A DNA stretch of 64,000 bases from Bacilli bacterium. Its GTDB lineage: Bacteria > Bacillota_I > Bacilli_A > RF39 > UBA660. Position 1 is the stretch's first letter. Each line of letters starts with the position of its first letter. The stretch is taken from NCBI GenBank assembly GCA_900772415.1, contig CAAHEC010000063.1:124001-188000 (forward strand), in the 5' to 3' direction. The notes under the pieces were generated by a model. It was given only the letters and a program-made list of their open reading frames with translations, was not told the DNA's origin and made no database searches. Below, piece after piece: positions 16,026 through 25,182 of this stretch. The translations under genes and the position numbers were made by a program.

Positions 16026-16270
16026 GTTTAATAATTTTCTTTTCTTTCCTTATACCCCGTTATTTTATTTCCAATAACATAAATTATTATTAATAAAGCA
16101 CATATAGCTAAAAATCCGTATCCTAATATTAGTTAAAGCATTTACGTTTATACTAGATGATTTTTTTATTACTCTTAAAGTTATACTATAAGATAAATTA
16201 TTTATTATTAATAGAGTTAAAATCATGTCTAACAAACAAAACTCACATCAAGATTAAGTGTCAATCTGTA
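16026..16270 (-). pseudogene. Decayed small membrane protein
   Basis: Minus-strand remnants fit one lost protein in two frames. Upstream part from about 16228: MILTLLIINNLSYSI..., ending near VNALTNI. Downstream part: LGYGFLAICALLIIIYVIG, a membrane helix, then a basic tail TGYKERKENY and stop near 16028. A one-base shift plus a stop separate the parts. No family is recognised. The remaining 16271-16393 shows nothing but AT-rich sequence before the rnr promoter (TATAAT at 16394). Confidence 0.4.
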
Positions 16271-16422
16271 ATATTTTTTAATCATAATTATAAGAATTAA
16301 AAATACTATAAATATATTTTCATGAGTATTTTGATTTTATAAAAATAAATAACATATTACATTAAATATATAGCAATTCTATCTTATAAATAGTATAATA
16401 TAAGTGAAAGGTATAAAGTAGT

Positions 16423-18570
16423 ATGGAAATTTTAGAACAAAAATTATTAGAATTAATTGAAAAAGATTCTAACATTGATCTAAAAGAATTAAAAAGGGTT
16501 TTAAAATTTGATGAGGAGGAAGAAAAATATTTAGAAAATACACTATTTAAATTAGAAATAAATGGTGAAATTTATAAAAATAAAAACGGAACATATGTAT
16601 TACTAAAAAACAAACCATCAATATGCTGTGGAAAAGCCCATTTTTTAACTTCGGGTGATTTGGTAGTGACGAATAAGCTTGGATCACAAGTAATAATTCC
16701 AAAAGATAAAGTAAATGGTATTTTAGAAAAAGATATAATATGTGTAAAAAAAATTAGTGTTGATAATAAAAACAAAGTATATGGGATAGTAGATAAAATT
16801 ATAAAAAGAAATTCTGATCAAATATCCTGCGAAGTTATTTTTAAAAACGGAAGGAATTCGCTTATACCATATAATTCCAAATGCAAATCGGAAATAAGGG
16901 TTGATCAAAAAGAACTAGACAAACACGGAGTTGGTGAAATCTTATTAATAAAATTGATTACGAAGAGCAATCAATTAGATGGCCATTTTATCAAAACAAT
17001 TGGACACAAAGATGAACCCGATGTTGATGAAAAGACAATTGCTTATGATCATGGATTTGAGGTAGAATTTAACAAAAAAATAATAAAGGAACTTGAAAAA
17101 ATTCCAAATTCGGTTGATGTAAATAAAGCATTAAAAGAAGGAAGAAAAGATTTAAGAGATAAAAATATATTTACAATTGATGGATCTGACACTAAGGATA
17201 TTGATGATTCTATTTGTATAGAGAAAATATCAAATGGAAATTATAAACTATACGTAAATATAGCTGATGTATCTTATTATGTAAAAGAGCAAACTTTAAT
17301 AAATGATGAAGCTTACAACAGAGCAACAAGTGTATACATGAATGATACTGTAATTCCTATGTTGCCCCCTAAAATATCAAATGGTATATGTTCCCTTCAT
17401 CCCAATGTTGATAGACTTACCAAAACTTGTGAAATGATAATAGATTCTAAAGGAAATATAATAGATTATGAAATATATGATAGCATTATAAGATCTAAAA
17501 AGAAAATGACTTATGATAAAGTAAACGATATTTTACTTAATAATAAAAAAATTGAAGGATATGAAGATTTTTATAAAGATCTATTTATAATGAATGAATT
17601 ATCAGAATTAATGAATAAAAGAAAACAAGAACGAGGATACATAAATTTCGACAAATCTGAAATAAAAGCCAAAGGAAAAGGATCCTCAATAATATTTGAA
17701 GAAAGAATTCAAAATGTTGGAGAAAAACTAATTGAAAACTTTATGTTAGCTGCAAATGAGACGGTGGCTAATCACGTATATTATAGAAGTTTACCATTCA
17801 TTTATCGTATTCATGAAGCACCAGATGAAGAAAAAATAAAAAACTTTTTAACAATATTAAAAAACAACGATATTCCATTTAAAAATTGTAAAAACATAAC
17901 TTCTAACAAGTATATTCAAGGAATTGTTAAGGAACTTAATGGAATAGAAGATAATAACGTTTTATCTGAATTATTACTTATAAATACAATGAAAAAGGCT
18001 AAGTATTCGAATATTAATCTTAAACATTTCGGTTTAGCCCTAAAATGCTATACTCACTTTACTTCTCCAATTAGAAGATATGCCGATTTGCAAGTACATA
18101 GACTTTTGAATATATATGATAAAACATTCGATTTTGATTATAGTGAAATGGATAACTTTTTAAATACGGTAGCCAATCAGTGCAGTAAAAAAAGTAATGA
18201 TGCCAAGGAAGCTGAAAGAGAAGCTAGAGAAATGAGAATTTCAGAATACATGGAAAATAATATTGGTAAAACATTTGATGGATATATTTCTTCTATTTCA
18301 TCCTCTTCAGTATCAGTAAGAACAGTAGAGGGCTTTTCTGGAATAATTTCATTAGACGATTTAGGTGACAAACATCTTTGTTATAATCCAAATTTAAATA
18401 GACTATATTCTACAACTAGTGGTAAAATATATACTATTGGTTCTCCTATAAGAATAAAAGTTAAAGAAGCCTCAAAAAAAGCCAGAACAGTAAGATTCAT
18501 TGGCGAAGATAAAATTTTAAAAGAAACTAAATCTAGTATCAAAACAAAGAAAAGAAATCATACAAAATAA
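16423..18570 (+). CDS. rnr: Ribonuclease R
   Basis: 3'-5' exoribonuclease of the RNB family that degrades structured RNA and takes part in tmRNA-linked decay. Order: N-terminal winged-helix part (1-65), cold-shock OB domains (about 65-200), the RNB catalytic domain with the Asp cluster DTKDIDDSI (about 257-265) and YTHFTSPIRRYADLQVHR, and a C-terminal S1 domain (GKTFDGYISSISSSSVSVR...). Its 715 residues are normal. ATG 16423 follows AAAGG with 11-base spacing and a TATAAT at 16394. A terminator overlaps the stop. Confidence 0.95.
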   Translation: MEILEQKLLELIEKDSNIDLKELKRVLKFDEEEEKYLENTLFKLEINGEIYKNKNGTYVLLKNKPSICCGKAHFLTSGDLVVTNKLGSQVIIPKDKVNGILEKDIICVKKISVDNKNKVYGIVDKIIKRNSDQISCEVIFKNGRNSLIPYNSKCKSEIRVDQKELDKHGVGEILLIKLITKSNQLDGHFIKTIGHKDEPDVDEKTIAYDHGFEVEFNKKIIKELEKIPNSVDVNKALKEGRKDLRDKNIFTIDGSDTKDIDDSICIEKISNGNYKLYVNIADVSYYVKEQTLINDEAYNRATSVYMNDTVIPMLPPKISNGICSLHPNVDRLTKTCEMIIDSKGNIIDYEIYDSIIRSKKKMTYDKVNDILLNNKKIEGYEDFYKDLFIMNELSELMNKRKQERGYINFDKSEIKAKGKGSSIIFEERIQNVGEKLIENFMLAANETVANHVYYRSLPFIYRIHEAPDEEKIKNFLTILKNNDIPFKNCKNITSNKYIQGIVKELNGIEDNNVLSELLLINTMKKAKYSNINLKHFGLALKCYTHFTSPIRRYADLQVHRLLNIYDKTFDFDYSEMDNFLNTVANQCSKKSNDAKEAEREAREMRISEYMENNIGKTFDGYISSISSSSVSVRTVEGFSGIISLDDLGDKHLCYNPNLNRLYSTTSGKIYTIGSPIRIKVKEASKKARTVRFIGEDKILKETKSSIKTKKRNHTK

Positions 18571-18590
18571 AGAGTATGATTTCTTTTTTA
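18551..18590 (+). terminator. Terminator of rnr
   Basis: AAGAAATCATAC / GTATGATTTCTT stem with a T run; the TAA stop of rnr is in the loop. Confidence 0.85.
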
Positions 18591-18596
18591 TACTAA

Positions 18597-18663
18597 TATT
18601 AAAAAGATCGCGAGTGGGTACACACGATCTTAGCAATAAGGGAAGTATATACATGTACTTCCG
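18597..18663 (-). ncRNA. Putative small RNA of two hairpins with its own promoter
   Basis: On the minus strand, TTGATT (18691-18696), a 16-base spacer and TATTAT (18669-18674) form a promoter. A transcript from about 18663 would begin with hairpin 1, GGAAGTA...TACTTCC (18641-18662), then a 9-base linker CTTATTGCT-like segment, then hairpin 2, AAGATCG...CGATCTT (18604-18631) with an inner GTG/CAC stem, and a TTTTT tail. The second hairpin is a terminator. No protein frame fits. It matches no RNA family I can name; the alternative is a second terminator for rnr or for the gpmA transcript. Confidence 0.5.
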
Positions 18664-18668
18664 ATTTA

Positions 18669-18696
18669 ATAATACTATATTTACAAAAAAAATCAA
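18669..18696 (-). promoter_or_regulatory. Promoter of the putative small RNA
   Basis: Minus-strand TTGATT, 16 bases, TATTAT; no coding gene starts downstream on this strand before the rnr terminator. Confidence 0.5.
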
Positions 18697-18724
18697 GAGT
18701 TTTTTATACTTTTTTCGACTTTTT

Positions 18725-19000
18725 TTATTTTTTGCAAGCATAATCAGCTTTTTGTAATATTTTTATAATATTTTTATCATTATATCTTTTAGATAAATCA
18801 ATTGTGTCATAATTACCTTCTCTATCATCACTTAATAAATTAATGTTAATTTCAGTACCCAGCTTTTCTATAAATAGGTTATCTAATATGTACTTTTTCT
18901 TGCCTGTATATTCTAACTTTATGATTAATTTGCCATTTTCTTTTGACGTTTCATAGTGATACCATCTTTTTACATCGGTTAAAAGTAATTTGTTAAACAC
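18725..19000 (-). CDS. Hypothetical protein, coupled to gpmA
   Basis: A 91-residue frame that starts with GTG 19000, overlapping the TAG stop of gpmA by one base (TAGTG). No clear ribosome site is present; translation would rely on coupling. The protein (MFNKLLLTDVKRWYHYETSK...) is mixed alpha/beta, rich in Lys and Asp, without membrane helices or motifs I recognise. No function is proposed. Confidence 0.55.
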   Translation of the reverse strand: MFNKLLLTDVKRWYHYETSKENGKLIIKLEYTGKKKYILDNLFIEKLGTEININLLSDDREGNYDTIDLSKRYNDKNIIKILQKADYACKK

Positions 19001-19683
19001 TATAAATAGTACTTATTTATAATGTTAAGATTATCATCCAATTCATAAACATAAGGTTTTCCAGTTGGTATTTCAACGTTCATAATATCATCGTCTGATA
19101 TGTTTTCTAAATACTTAATTAAAGATCTAAGACTATTACCATGTGCTGCTATAATAACATTTTGACCACTTAATAAAGACTTTTTTATTTCTTTTTCATA
19201 ATAGTCAATAACTCTTTTTAAGGTATCCATTAAGCATTCCCCAAGTGGTAATTCACTTTTTTTCAAATCTTTATATTTATCATCCCTGCCAGGATACCTA
19301 TCATCTTCTTCGTTTAACAATGGTGGTCTTACTGATGCACTTCTTCTCCATATTTTAACCTGTTCATCTCCATATTTTCTTCTTGTATCATCCTTGTTTA
19401 GTCCTTGTAAAGCTCCATAATGTCTTTCGTTTAACTTCCAGCTATAGTGTATAGGAATATTTTCTTCTCCTAATTCTTTTAGTATTATATTAAGAGTTTC
19501 ACTTGCTCTTTTTAAAACAGATGTGTAGGCTACATTAAACGTAAATTCATTTTCTTTTAATAGCTTTCCTGCTTCTTTAGCTTCTTTAATACCATTATCC
19601 GATAATTCAACATCAGTCCATCCAGTAAATTTGTTTTCTAAATTCCAAACACTTTGACCATGTCTTACTAATACTAATTTCAT
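19000..19683 (-). CDS. gpmA: 2,3-bisphosphoglycerate-dependent phosphoglycerate mutase
   Basis: Glycolytic enzyme interconverting 3- and 2-phosphoglycerate through a phosphohistidine. The N-terminus [18 protein letters not shown] carries the catalytic [23 protein letters not shown], the WRRS motif and the second His in AAHGNSLR are intact. About 227 residues, normal. The start is ATG 19683, nine bases from AGGAG; the ATG at 19692 touches the ribosome site. The hypothetical gene at 18725 overlaps its stop. Confidence 0.96.
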   Translation of the reverse strand: MKLVLVRHGQSVWNLENKFTGWTDVELSDNGIKEAKEAGKLLKENEFTFNVAYTSVLKRASETLNIILKELGEENIPIHYSWKLNERHYGALQGLNKDDTRRKYGDEQVKIWRRSASVRPPLLNEEDDRYPGRDDKYKDLKKSELPLGECLMDTLKRVIDYYEKEIKKSLLSGQNVIIAAHGNSLRSLIKYLENISDDDIMNVEIPTGKPYVYELDDNLNIINKYYL

Positions 19684-19718
19684 TTGTATCATCTCCTAGG
19701 GTTATTATAGCATAAAAA

Positions 19719-19740
19719 AACTTCTTATATAAAGAAGTTA
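19719..19740 (-). terminator. Terminator of the heavy-metal permease gene
   Basis: AACTTCTT-ATATA-AAGAAGTT with a T run on the minus strand; it includes the permease stop codon and precedes the gpmA promoter (TATAAT in GCTATAATAACC). Confidence 0.75.
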
Positions 19741-20586
19741 AAATAAAGCACATACCAATTCCATTATAAAACCTGATAAAGCACCAATTAAATAAACGGT
19801 TAATAATATTTTAAGGTTCTCTTTTTTATTTTCATTTACCTTAAATAATAAAAGTAATGCAACTCCGCTTGACGTAAGAAGTCCAGCTAAGCAAGAATAA
19901 AAAGAAATGACGCCTTCCAAATAAAGCTTAGTTAGCATAACACTAGATGCGCAATTTGGTATAAGCCCAATAAGACTAGTTATAAATGAGCTAAACAAAT
20001 TATCTTTTAAAAATAATTTACTTATTTTATCATAACCTAGGTAGTGAAATCCTAAATTTAAAATAAATGTTATAAAAAGCAAAAATAACGTTATGCTAAC
20101 AGTATGTTTTAAGGCTGACTTTATTATACTATGTGAACAATTACAATGGTGTTCATCACAAAAATCTTTAATTTTATCTTTTTTATAATTCTTTTTCTTC
20201 CTTAAAATAAAATCTATTAATACACCACATAACATACCAATTATTATCTTAATAATTAAAAACTTAATTATTATAAATAAGCTAGCCTTTTCCGATATTA
20301 AAATAGGAAGCATCTCATCAGACGTTGATAAGCAAATAGAAATAAGCGTTCCAACACTTATTATTCTAGTAGCATAAAGATTAGTTGCCATAACAGAAAA
20401 ACCACACTGCGGAATAGCTCCTAAAAAACTTCCTACAACAGGTCCATATTTTCCTGCTTTAGAAATTTTTTCTTTACTTTTCTTACTAAATTTATGTTCT
20501 ATATACTCCATTATTAAAAATGTAACAAACAAAAACGGTAATAATTTAACAGAATCTAACAATGTATCTAATATAATATCTTTCAT
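19738..20586 (-). CDS. ArsP_2-type heavy-metal (putative manganese) exporter
   Basis: A 282-residue polytopic membrane protein. Two related halves carry the family hallmarks GAIPQCGFSVMATNLYA and GLIPNCASSVMLTKLYLEG, each with a conserved Pro-x-Cys in a re-entrant or membrane helix. Between the halves is a cytoplasmic Cys/His cluster FCDEHHCNCSH that probably binds metal. NCBI names relatives putative manganese transporter or 10-TM heavy-metal exporter; the metal is not established. No riboswitch is visible in the short leader. Confidence 0.8.
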   Translation of the reverse strand: MKDIILDTLLDSVKLLPFLFVTFLIMEYIEHKFSKKSKEKISKAGKYGPVVGSFLGAIPQCGFSVMATNLYATRIISVGTLISICLSTSDEMLPILISEKASLFIIIKFLIIKIIIGMLCGVLIDFILRKKKNYKKDKIKDFCDEHHCNCSHSIIKSALKHTVSITLFLLFITFILNLGFHYLGYDKISKLFLKDNLFSSFITSLIGLIPNCASSVMLTKLYLEGVISFYSCLAGLLTSSGVALLLLFKVNENKKENLKILLTVYLIGALSGFIMELVCALF

Positions 20587-20672
20587 TAATAATCATTCCT
20601 TTTTATTGCAACTTGATAATATCACAATTTTATTTTTATATCAAGAAAAGACATAAACCAATTAATTTATGC

Positions 20673-21428
20673 CTATAATGTTTCATCTTGCTTAGTGATT
20701 TCTTTTTGATTAGTATACTCATTATTATCCTCTATTTTTGATAATAGTACTCCGAATTCGCTTAGTTTTTCCTTTGAATCAAAAATAATTGTATCATTTG
20801 TTATCAACCAATGACTTTTATTATCTGATAAATAATTTAACGTATCACTAATTAAACCAACAAGTTCTTTTAGTTCATTAACATTTTTTCTAAAGTTTTT
20901 TTCTGAGCCAAAGTAGTCAAATGATAAAGTAAGCTCATTATATAAGTCTTTATAATATGAATCTAATTTATATTTTTTAAAATATTTATTTCTATTTTTG
21001 TCTGATATTTGTTCACTAACTTCATTTACCACTTCATCTAAGTTGTTATTTATATCATTAATATAATTTTTTGAAATATTAAAATCTTTTCCATCAAACA
21101 TAAAATTATTTATTGATACAAGATTACTTATCTTTTCAACATTGACTATATTATTATATTTTTTAACTAAGTCATAAGAATCTAAATAATATCTTTTAAC
21201 AGCTTTTTCTAGTGATAAGTTTTCTCCTGTTGTAACATAAGTTTTTAGTTTCTTATTAATTAATTTATTATCAGGATTATCACTATTTATAAGTTCATTT
21301 ATGTTAGAAATATCATCTCTTAACTTATCTTCTTCTTTTAAGTCCTTTACTACCATAACACCTATTAAAAACATAATTATAAATATTATCGTCAAAATTA
21401 TTAAGAATATCTTTTTACCTTTTTTCAT
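20673..21428 (-). CDS. Hypothetical membrane-anchored protein
   Basis: 251 residues: a basic N-terminus, one membrane helix (IFLIILTIIFIIMFLIGVMVV) and about 220 residues of charged, helical sequence predicted outside the cell (many Asn, Asp, Lys; no Cys). No lipobox. The C-terminus is polar (NQKEITKQDETL). I recognise no family. It is a single gene between the metal exporter and the collagen-like gene, preceded on its strand by a weak AGAAGAGGTAG-like ribosome site. Confidence 0.65.
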   Translation of the reverse strand: MKKGKKIFLIILTIIFIIMFLIGVMVVKDLKEEDKLRDDISNINELINSDNPDNKLINKKLKTYVTTGENLSLEKAVKRYYLDSYDLVKKYNNIVNVEKISNLVSINNFMFDGKDFNISKNYINDINNNLDEVVNEVSEQISDKNRNKYFKKYKLDSYYKDLYNELTLSFDYFGSEKNFRKNVNELKELVGLISDTLNYLSDNKSHWLITNDTIIFDSKEKLSEFGVLLSKIEDNNEYTNQKEITKQDETL

Positions 21429-21557
21429 ACACTACCTCTTCTACAATCTATTATTAATATAACATCTTATATAAAAAAAGTAAAATACATTCTAAAGCAA
21501 ACATAATAAGCAATATCTTTTTAAGTTCATATTATACTTTGGAAGGAGAAAATTAAT

Positions 21558-22259
21558 ATGAATAATGAATGTTATGAAGGTAATATTTTAAATAAGGCTT
21601 TAGAAGAAATGAAAAATAAAAAATGTTGTTGTCCAAGATATATTCCGGGTCCAACTGGACCTACTGGGCCTGCAGGTGGTCCTACTGGACCTACTGGAGC
21701 AACTGGGCCTACCGGACCTACTGGTCCTACTGGGCCTGTTGGACCTCAGGGCATTCAAGGTTTAACAGGTAATACTGGTGCGCAAGGTGAAACAGGACCT
21801 ACAGGGCCTACTGGTCCTACTGGGCCTGCTGCATCAAATGCTCTTGATGCATTTGCAAGTAAATATGATACAACTGAAAACACCATAAACTTAACAGCAA
21901 GTACACAAAGTACAGTACCTCTTACAACAACAGGAGTATTAAAAAACATAACAGGTAATAATGCAAATACATTAACAATAACATCTGATGGTACTTATAA
22001 AATAGATTATCTATTTCAAGGCTCATCTAATACAGCTGCAACATTAACACTTGACGTAACAAAAAATACAACACAAATAGCAGGTTCTACAATAACAAAA
22101 GAAGTAACTGCTAATAGTGATGAATCACTTCAAGGAAGTATTATTGTAACACTTCAAAATGGTGATGAAATAGCTCTTGCACTTGAATCTAGCACTAACG
22201 CAACAGTAACTCCAACAAGCGGAACAAGTGCTTATTTAAACATAGTAAAATTAGCATAA
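21558..22259 (+). CDS. Collagen-like surface protein with C-terminal C1q/BclA-like domain
   Basis: 233 residues without a signal peptide. The N-terminus has NILN-x-A-x2-E-x4-K-x3-PRY (a motif also found at 29664). Residues about 30-92 are collagen Gly-X-Y repeats, mostly GPT, the typical O-glycosylation acceptor of BclA-type exosporium hairs. The C-terminal 140 residues ([19 protein letters not shown]... to [11 protein letters not shown]) are a beta-sandwich trimerisation domain of C1q/TNF type. RBS GGAAGGAG. CATATTATA just upstream fits the -10 pattern of the late sporulation sigma factor K, but no matching -35 is seen. Confidence 0.85.
   Translation: MNNECYEGNILNKALEEMKNKKCCCPRYIPGPTGPTGPAGGPTGPTGATGPTGPTGPTGPVGPQGIQGLTGNTGAQGETGPTGPTGPTGPAASNALDAFASKYDTTENTINLTASTQSTVPLTTTGVLKNITGNNANTLTITSDGTYKIDYLFQGSSNTAATLTLDVTKNTTQIAGSTITKEVTANSDESLQGSIIVTLQNGDEIALALESSTNATVTPTSGTSAYLNIVKLA
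21640..21835 (+). repeat. Gly-Pro-Thr coding repeat
   Basis: Nine-base units related to GGACCTACT encode the collagen stretch; unit variation is mainly at third positions (GGA/GGT/GGG). Such tracts change length by slippage. Confidence 0.85.
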
Positions 22260-22261
22260 TT

Positions 22262-22287
22262 AAAAAGGCTTTTAAGAAGCCTTTTTT
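22262..22287. terminator. Terminator between collagen-like gene and tag
   Basis: AAAAAGGCTT / AAGCCTTTTTT stem-loop; serves the plus-strand collagen gene and overlaps the 3' end of the convergent tag gene. Confidence 0.85.
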
Positions 22288-22820
22288 ACGTGTTTATAAC
22301 AAACATCATCATGTGAGTTTATAATCCCTACTGCTTGCAAATAAGCATAAATAATTGTACTTCCAATAAATTTCATACCCCTTATTTTTAAATCAGTTGA
22401 AATAGCATCCGATAATTTAGATGTTGTTTTATCATTTTCATATATAATTTTATCGTTAGTAAACATCTTTAAATAATTATGAAATGAACCATATTCATTT
22501 TTTATATTATTAAATATTTTAGCATTATTTATACTAGCTTTTATTTTAAGTTTATTTCTTATTATATTTTTATTATTCATAAGTTCATTTATCTTATTTT
22601 CATTATATAAAGAAACTTTATTAACATCAAAATTATCATACGCTTCTTTAAAATACTCTCTTTTATTTAAAACGCATTCAAAAGATAACCCTGCTTGAAA
22701 TAATTCTAATATAAGCATTTCAAACAAATAAGTATCGTCAAGATTTAAAACTCCCCACTCATTATCATGATAGTTAACATAAATTTCATTATTTAAATTA
22801 CACCATGTGCATCTTTTCAT
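22272..22820 (-). CDS. tag: DNA-3-methyladenine glycosylase I
   Basis: Base-excision repair enzyme removing 3-methyladenine from alkylated DNA. The zinc ligands of the Tag family are in place: Cys4 (KRCTWC), His in NYHDNEWG, and the C-terminal His/Cys pair in NSHDDVCYKH. The length of 182 residues matches E. coli Tag (187). The stop codon lies in the shared terminator with the convergent collagen gene. Confidence 0.93.
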   Translation of the reverse strand: MKRCTWCNLNNEIYVNYHDNEWGVLNLDDTYLFEMLILELFQAGLSFECVLNKREYFKEAYDNFDVNKVSLYNENKINELMNNKNIIRNKLKIKASINNAKIFNNIKNEYGSFHNYLKMFTNDKIIYENDKTTSKLSDAISTDLKIRGMKFIGSTIIYAYLQAVGIINSHDDVCYKHVKKAS

Positions 22821-22873
22821 AATTTATTACTCCAAAATTAATATTAAATTTACTTTTTAACTAGTTTGTATCT

Positions 22874-23332
22874 TTATTTAATAGTAAATTCAGTAGATAC
22901 ATAAAAACTATCAAATAATCCATCTTCTTTTTCTTTATCAATTTTTTTTATAACTCTATAAGTCCCAGATGGTAATTTTCCGTATCCTTCTTCAAAGTTA
23001 AGTTTAAATTCATTCTTCTTTTTAGACTCAAGAATAAATAATGGTAAAGTAAAGTTTAATTTAGCATTTATTTTATACCATTCTCCATTTTTTTTAATCT
23101 CTATTTCGTAAGGACTTCCATATTGAATCTTTCTATCACTATTATTAGTTAAAATTAAAGTTACACTTTTATTTGTTAATGTTCCATCTTTAATAGTCAT
23201 TATAACATCATTTTGTGACACCTTAATATCAGACTTATTTCCTATATCAAGTTTATTTTTTACATTCTTGCAACCTGTCATTGCTAAAACCATAACCCCA
23301 CATAGTAAAATAACAAATACTATCTTTTTCAT
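22874..23332 (-). CDS. Lipoprotein with an Ig-like domain
   Basis: 152 residues. A lipoprotein signal peptide ends with the lipobox LAMTGC; the mature part is a single beta-sandwich (VIMTIKDGTLTNKSVTLILTNNSDRKIQYGSPYEIEI... GTYRVIKKI) resembling bacterial Ig-like domains found in Firmicutes lipoproteins. It would sit on the outer face of the membrane. No ligand or partner is evident. RBS AAAGGAGAATTGAT. Confidence 0.75.
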   Translation of the reverse strand: MKKIVFVILLCGVMVLAMTGCKNVKNKLDIGNKSDIKVSQNDVIMTIKDGTLTNKSVTLILTNNSDRKIQYGSPYEIEIKKNGEWYKINAKLNFTLPLFILESKKKNEFKLNFEEGYGKLPSGTYRVIKKIDKEKEDGLFDSFYVSTEFTIK

Positions 23333-23361
23333 ATCAATTCTCCTTTTTAAAAATTATAATT

Positions 23362-23877
23362 TTAACTATAAATACTTTTTATAATTTTTTCTAATTTTTT
23401 TAAATCTTTTTCATTTGGGTGTGATAAAGCTTTATCAAAGTTTGTAATTAAGTTATCTACGTTTATTGATAAGTTGTTTTGTTGCTTCATCTTTTCATAC
23501 CTTGCTCTAACTGACAAAGGCATTTTACCTTGGCACATAAAAGTTCCTATTATTATATTGCTACTATCAATGTTTCTTTTTACATTATTTATAATATTTT
23601 TAAAGTATTTTTCACTTTCACCATATCCTGCTGTTCCAAATAAAAATATTTTTTTGTTTTTTAATTGCTTTAAAAATTCTATTGTTAAAGAATCAGCATC
23701 TCCTTTTTCTGTCCAAAATCCAATATAAATCACATCACTTAATTCATAATCAATTTTATCTGCTGCACAATAATAATCACACTCATTTTGAGGTAAAATT
23801 TTATAAATTGTTTCTGCAAGTTTTTTTGTGTTTCCTGTTTTACTACTATAAATTATTGAATATCTTTCATCTTTCAT
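23362..23877 (-). CDS. Flavodoxin-family protein (BilS-like)
   Basis: 171 residues. The FMN phosphate loop is SSKTGNTKKLA and the fold continues with YIGFWTEKGDAD, then FLFGTAGYGESEKYF, the second FMN loop. The later GTFMCQGKMPLSVRARYEKM is typical of a short flavodoxin family found in gut Firmicutes, some members of which are called BilS and occur next to the bilirubin reductase gene bilR. No bilR is nearby here, so the electron-transfer partner is unknown. Confidence 0.8.
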   Translation of the reverse strand: MKDERYSIIYSSKTGNTKKLAETIYKILPQNECDYYCAADKIDYELSDVIYIGFWTEKGDADSLTIEFLKQLKNKKIFLFGTAGYGESEKYFKNIINNVKRNIDSSNIIIGTFMCQGKMPLSVRARYEKMKQQNNLSINVDNLITNFDKALSHPNEKDLKKLEKIIKSIYS

Positions 23878-23920
23878 AATACATAATCACCTTTTCAATT
23901 TTTTTCCTATGTTCAATTAA

Positions 23921-24352
23921 TCACATTAAATCATTAATATTAATTTCTGCCTGTGTCACTAAAAATGAAGCCCTTTCTTTTAAAATATCTATTTCCTTGA
24001 TTGATAAATCATCATAATCCAAATCGGGAGAATAATATAAAAAATCCACCATTAATTCTTTGTACGCTTGAATATATTGCTCATATTTTTCGTTCCATCC
24101 CCTTATCTGGATAATTAACAACGCATCTTTTATATCCACCAATTTGCCTATAATTGGGTTTGAATTCTAGTTTTTTATATTTTTTTTAATCTTGTTTAGT
24201 TCTTTAATAAATTCACTTAATTTTACTATATATTCATTATACATTTTTATTAATAAATCATTTGTTATATCTTTATCAGTTTTATTATATATATTGCTTT
24301 TTGGTTCCCAATTAATATAATAATCATAACTCAATTTTTCTCTGACTAACAT
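23921..24352 (-). pseudogene. Small helical protein gene interrupted by an in-frame amber codon
   Basis: From ATG 24352 (behind AAGGTGG) the frame reads MLVREKLSYDYYINWEPKSN... to IKKNIKN, then TAG at 24167-24169, and continues in the same frame as NSNPIIGKLVDIKDALLIIQIRGWNEKYEQYI... to the stop at 23921. Without the TAG it would be a 143-residue soluble protein. The two parts keep the same composition, so the stop looks recent. Just upstream (24353-24430) a start-less fragment reads SLLGGAVVAEGGEIDN. Family not recognised; a toxin-tail plus immunity remnant is one guess. Confidence 0.55.
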
Positions 24353-24493
24353 TATCAATTTCACCACCTTCCGCAACTACCGCACCACCTAGTAAACTAT
24401 CATTACATATATTGTAACAAATTTATAACGAAAAGTCATTAAAGCGTAAATTATTTTAGCTATGCTACAATTACTAAGATAGGAGGAAAGCAA

Positions 24494-25147
24494 ATGGAAA
24501 GAAATAGAAAAGTACAGGTAATAGCAATAGTTGCTTTAATCGTTGGAGTTATTGGTTTATCTATTGGTTTTGCATCATTTTCTAATGTTTTAAACATTCA
24601 ATCTAGTGCAAATGTAAAACCAGATAATAGTACTATGAACGTTATTTTCTCTAGTGCTGAATCAAAAGCTGAAGTTACTGAAATTACTCCAGTTGTTACA
24701 CCAAACAGCCTTGTTGCAACAAACGGTATAATTGATAATAGTAACGATCCAACCATTTCAAATTTAAGTGCAACTTTTACCGAACCTGGACAAACAGCTG
24801 TGTATAAATTTTATGCTTATAATGCTGGTGAGTTAAATGCATTCTTAAAAAGTATAGTATTTGAAAACATAACTGGACAAAACGCTACTAAAGTTTGTAC
24901 TGTATCTGCTGGAACAAGTGATGAATTAGTTCAAAAAGCTTGTGAAAAGATTTCTGTTAAAGTAAAAGTTGGAAATGAACTTGAAACATCAACTGGCAAA
25001 GCTTCTATAACTGGTCATACCTTAGCTAAAGAAAATGGCGAAGCAGTAGTTATTACTCTAGAATATGAAGCTGGTACAAATAGAGCAGATGGTGACTTTA
25101 ACGTTGCATTTGGTAATATTACTTTAAATTACAGTTCTGCTGATTAA
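24494..25147 (+). CDS. Exported TasA/camelysin-like surface protein
   Basis: 217 residues. The basic start MERNRKVQ, then the helix VIAIVALIVGVIGLSIGFASFS, is an export signal of the SipW/TasA kind; the mature part is a Thr/Val-rich beta-sandwich (PTISNLSATFTEPGQTAVYKFYAYNAGELNAFL...), similar in layout to TasA and CalY. Two Cys (KVCTVSA and QKACEK) may form a disulfide. RBS AGGAGG. No SipW or sortase gene is in the window. It is followed by a broken gene end of a related surface family. Confidence 0.65.
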   Translation: MERNRKVQVIAIVALIVGVIGLSIGFASFSNVLNIQSSANVKPDNSTMNVIFSSAESKAEVTEITPVVTPNSLVATNGIIDNSNDPTISNLSATFTEPGQTAVYKFYAYNAGELNAFLKSIVFENITGQNATKVCTVSAGTSDELVQKACEKISVKVKVGNELETSTGKASITGHTLAKENGEAVVITLEYEAGTNRADGDFNVAFGNITLNYSSAD

Positions 25148-25182
25148 GAAATGATAATGGTAATATAATCATTATTTATAAG

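Noticed and set aside
18517..18741. 74-codon minus-strand frame
   Set aside because: It crosses the rnr terminator and both hairpins of the putative small RNA, and shows no protein-like pattern.
20587..20672. yybP-ykoY manganese riboswitch upstream of the metal exporter
   Set aside because: The exporter reads away from this stretch, its own leader (20587 upward) is short and AT-only, and no conserved loop motif is seen.
21640..21835. Tandem 9-base repeats that could suggest a CRISPR or satellite array
   Set aside because: The repeats are in frame and encode Gly-Pro-Thr collagen triplets; there are no spacers.
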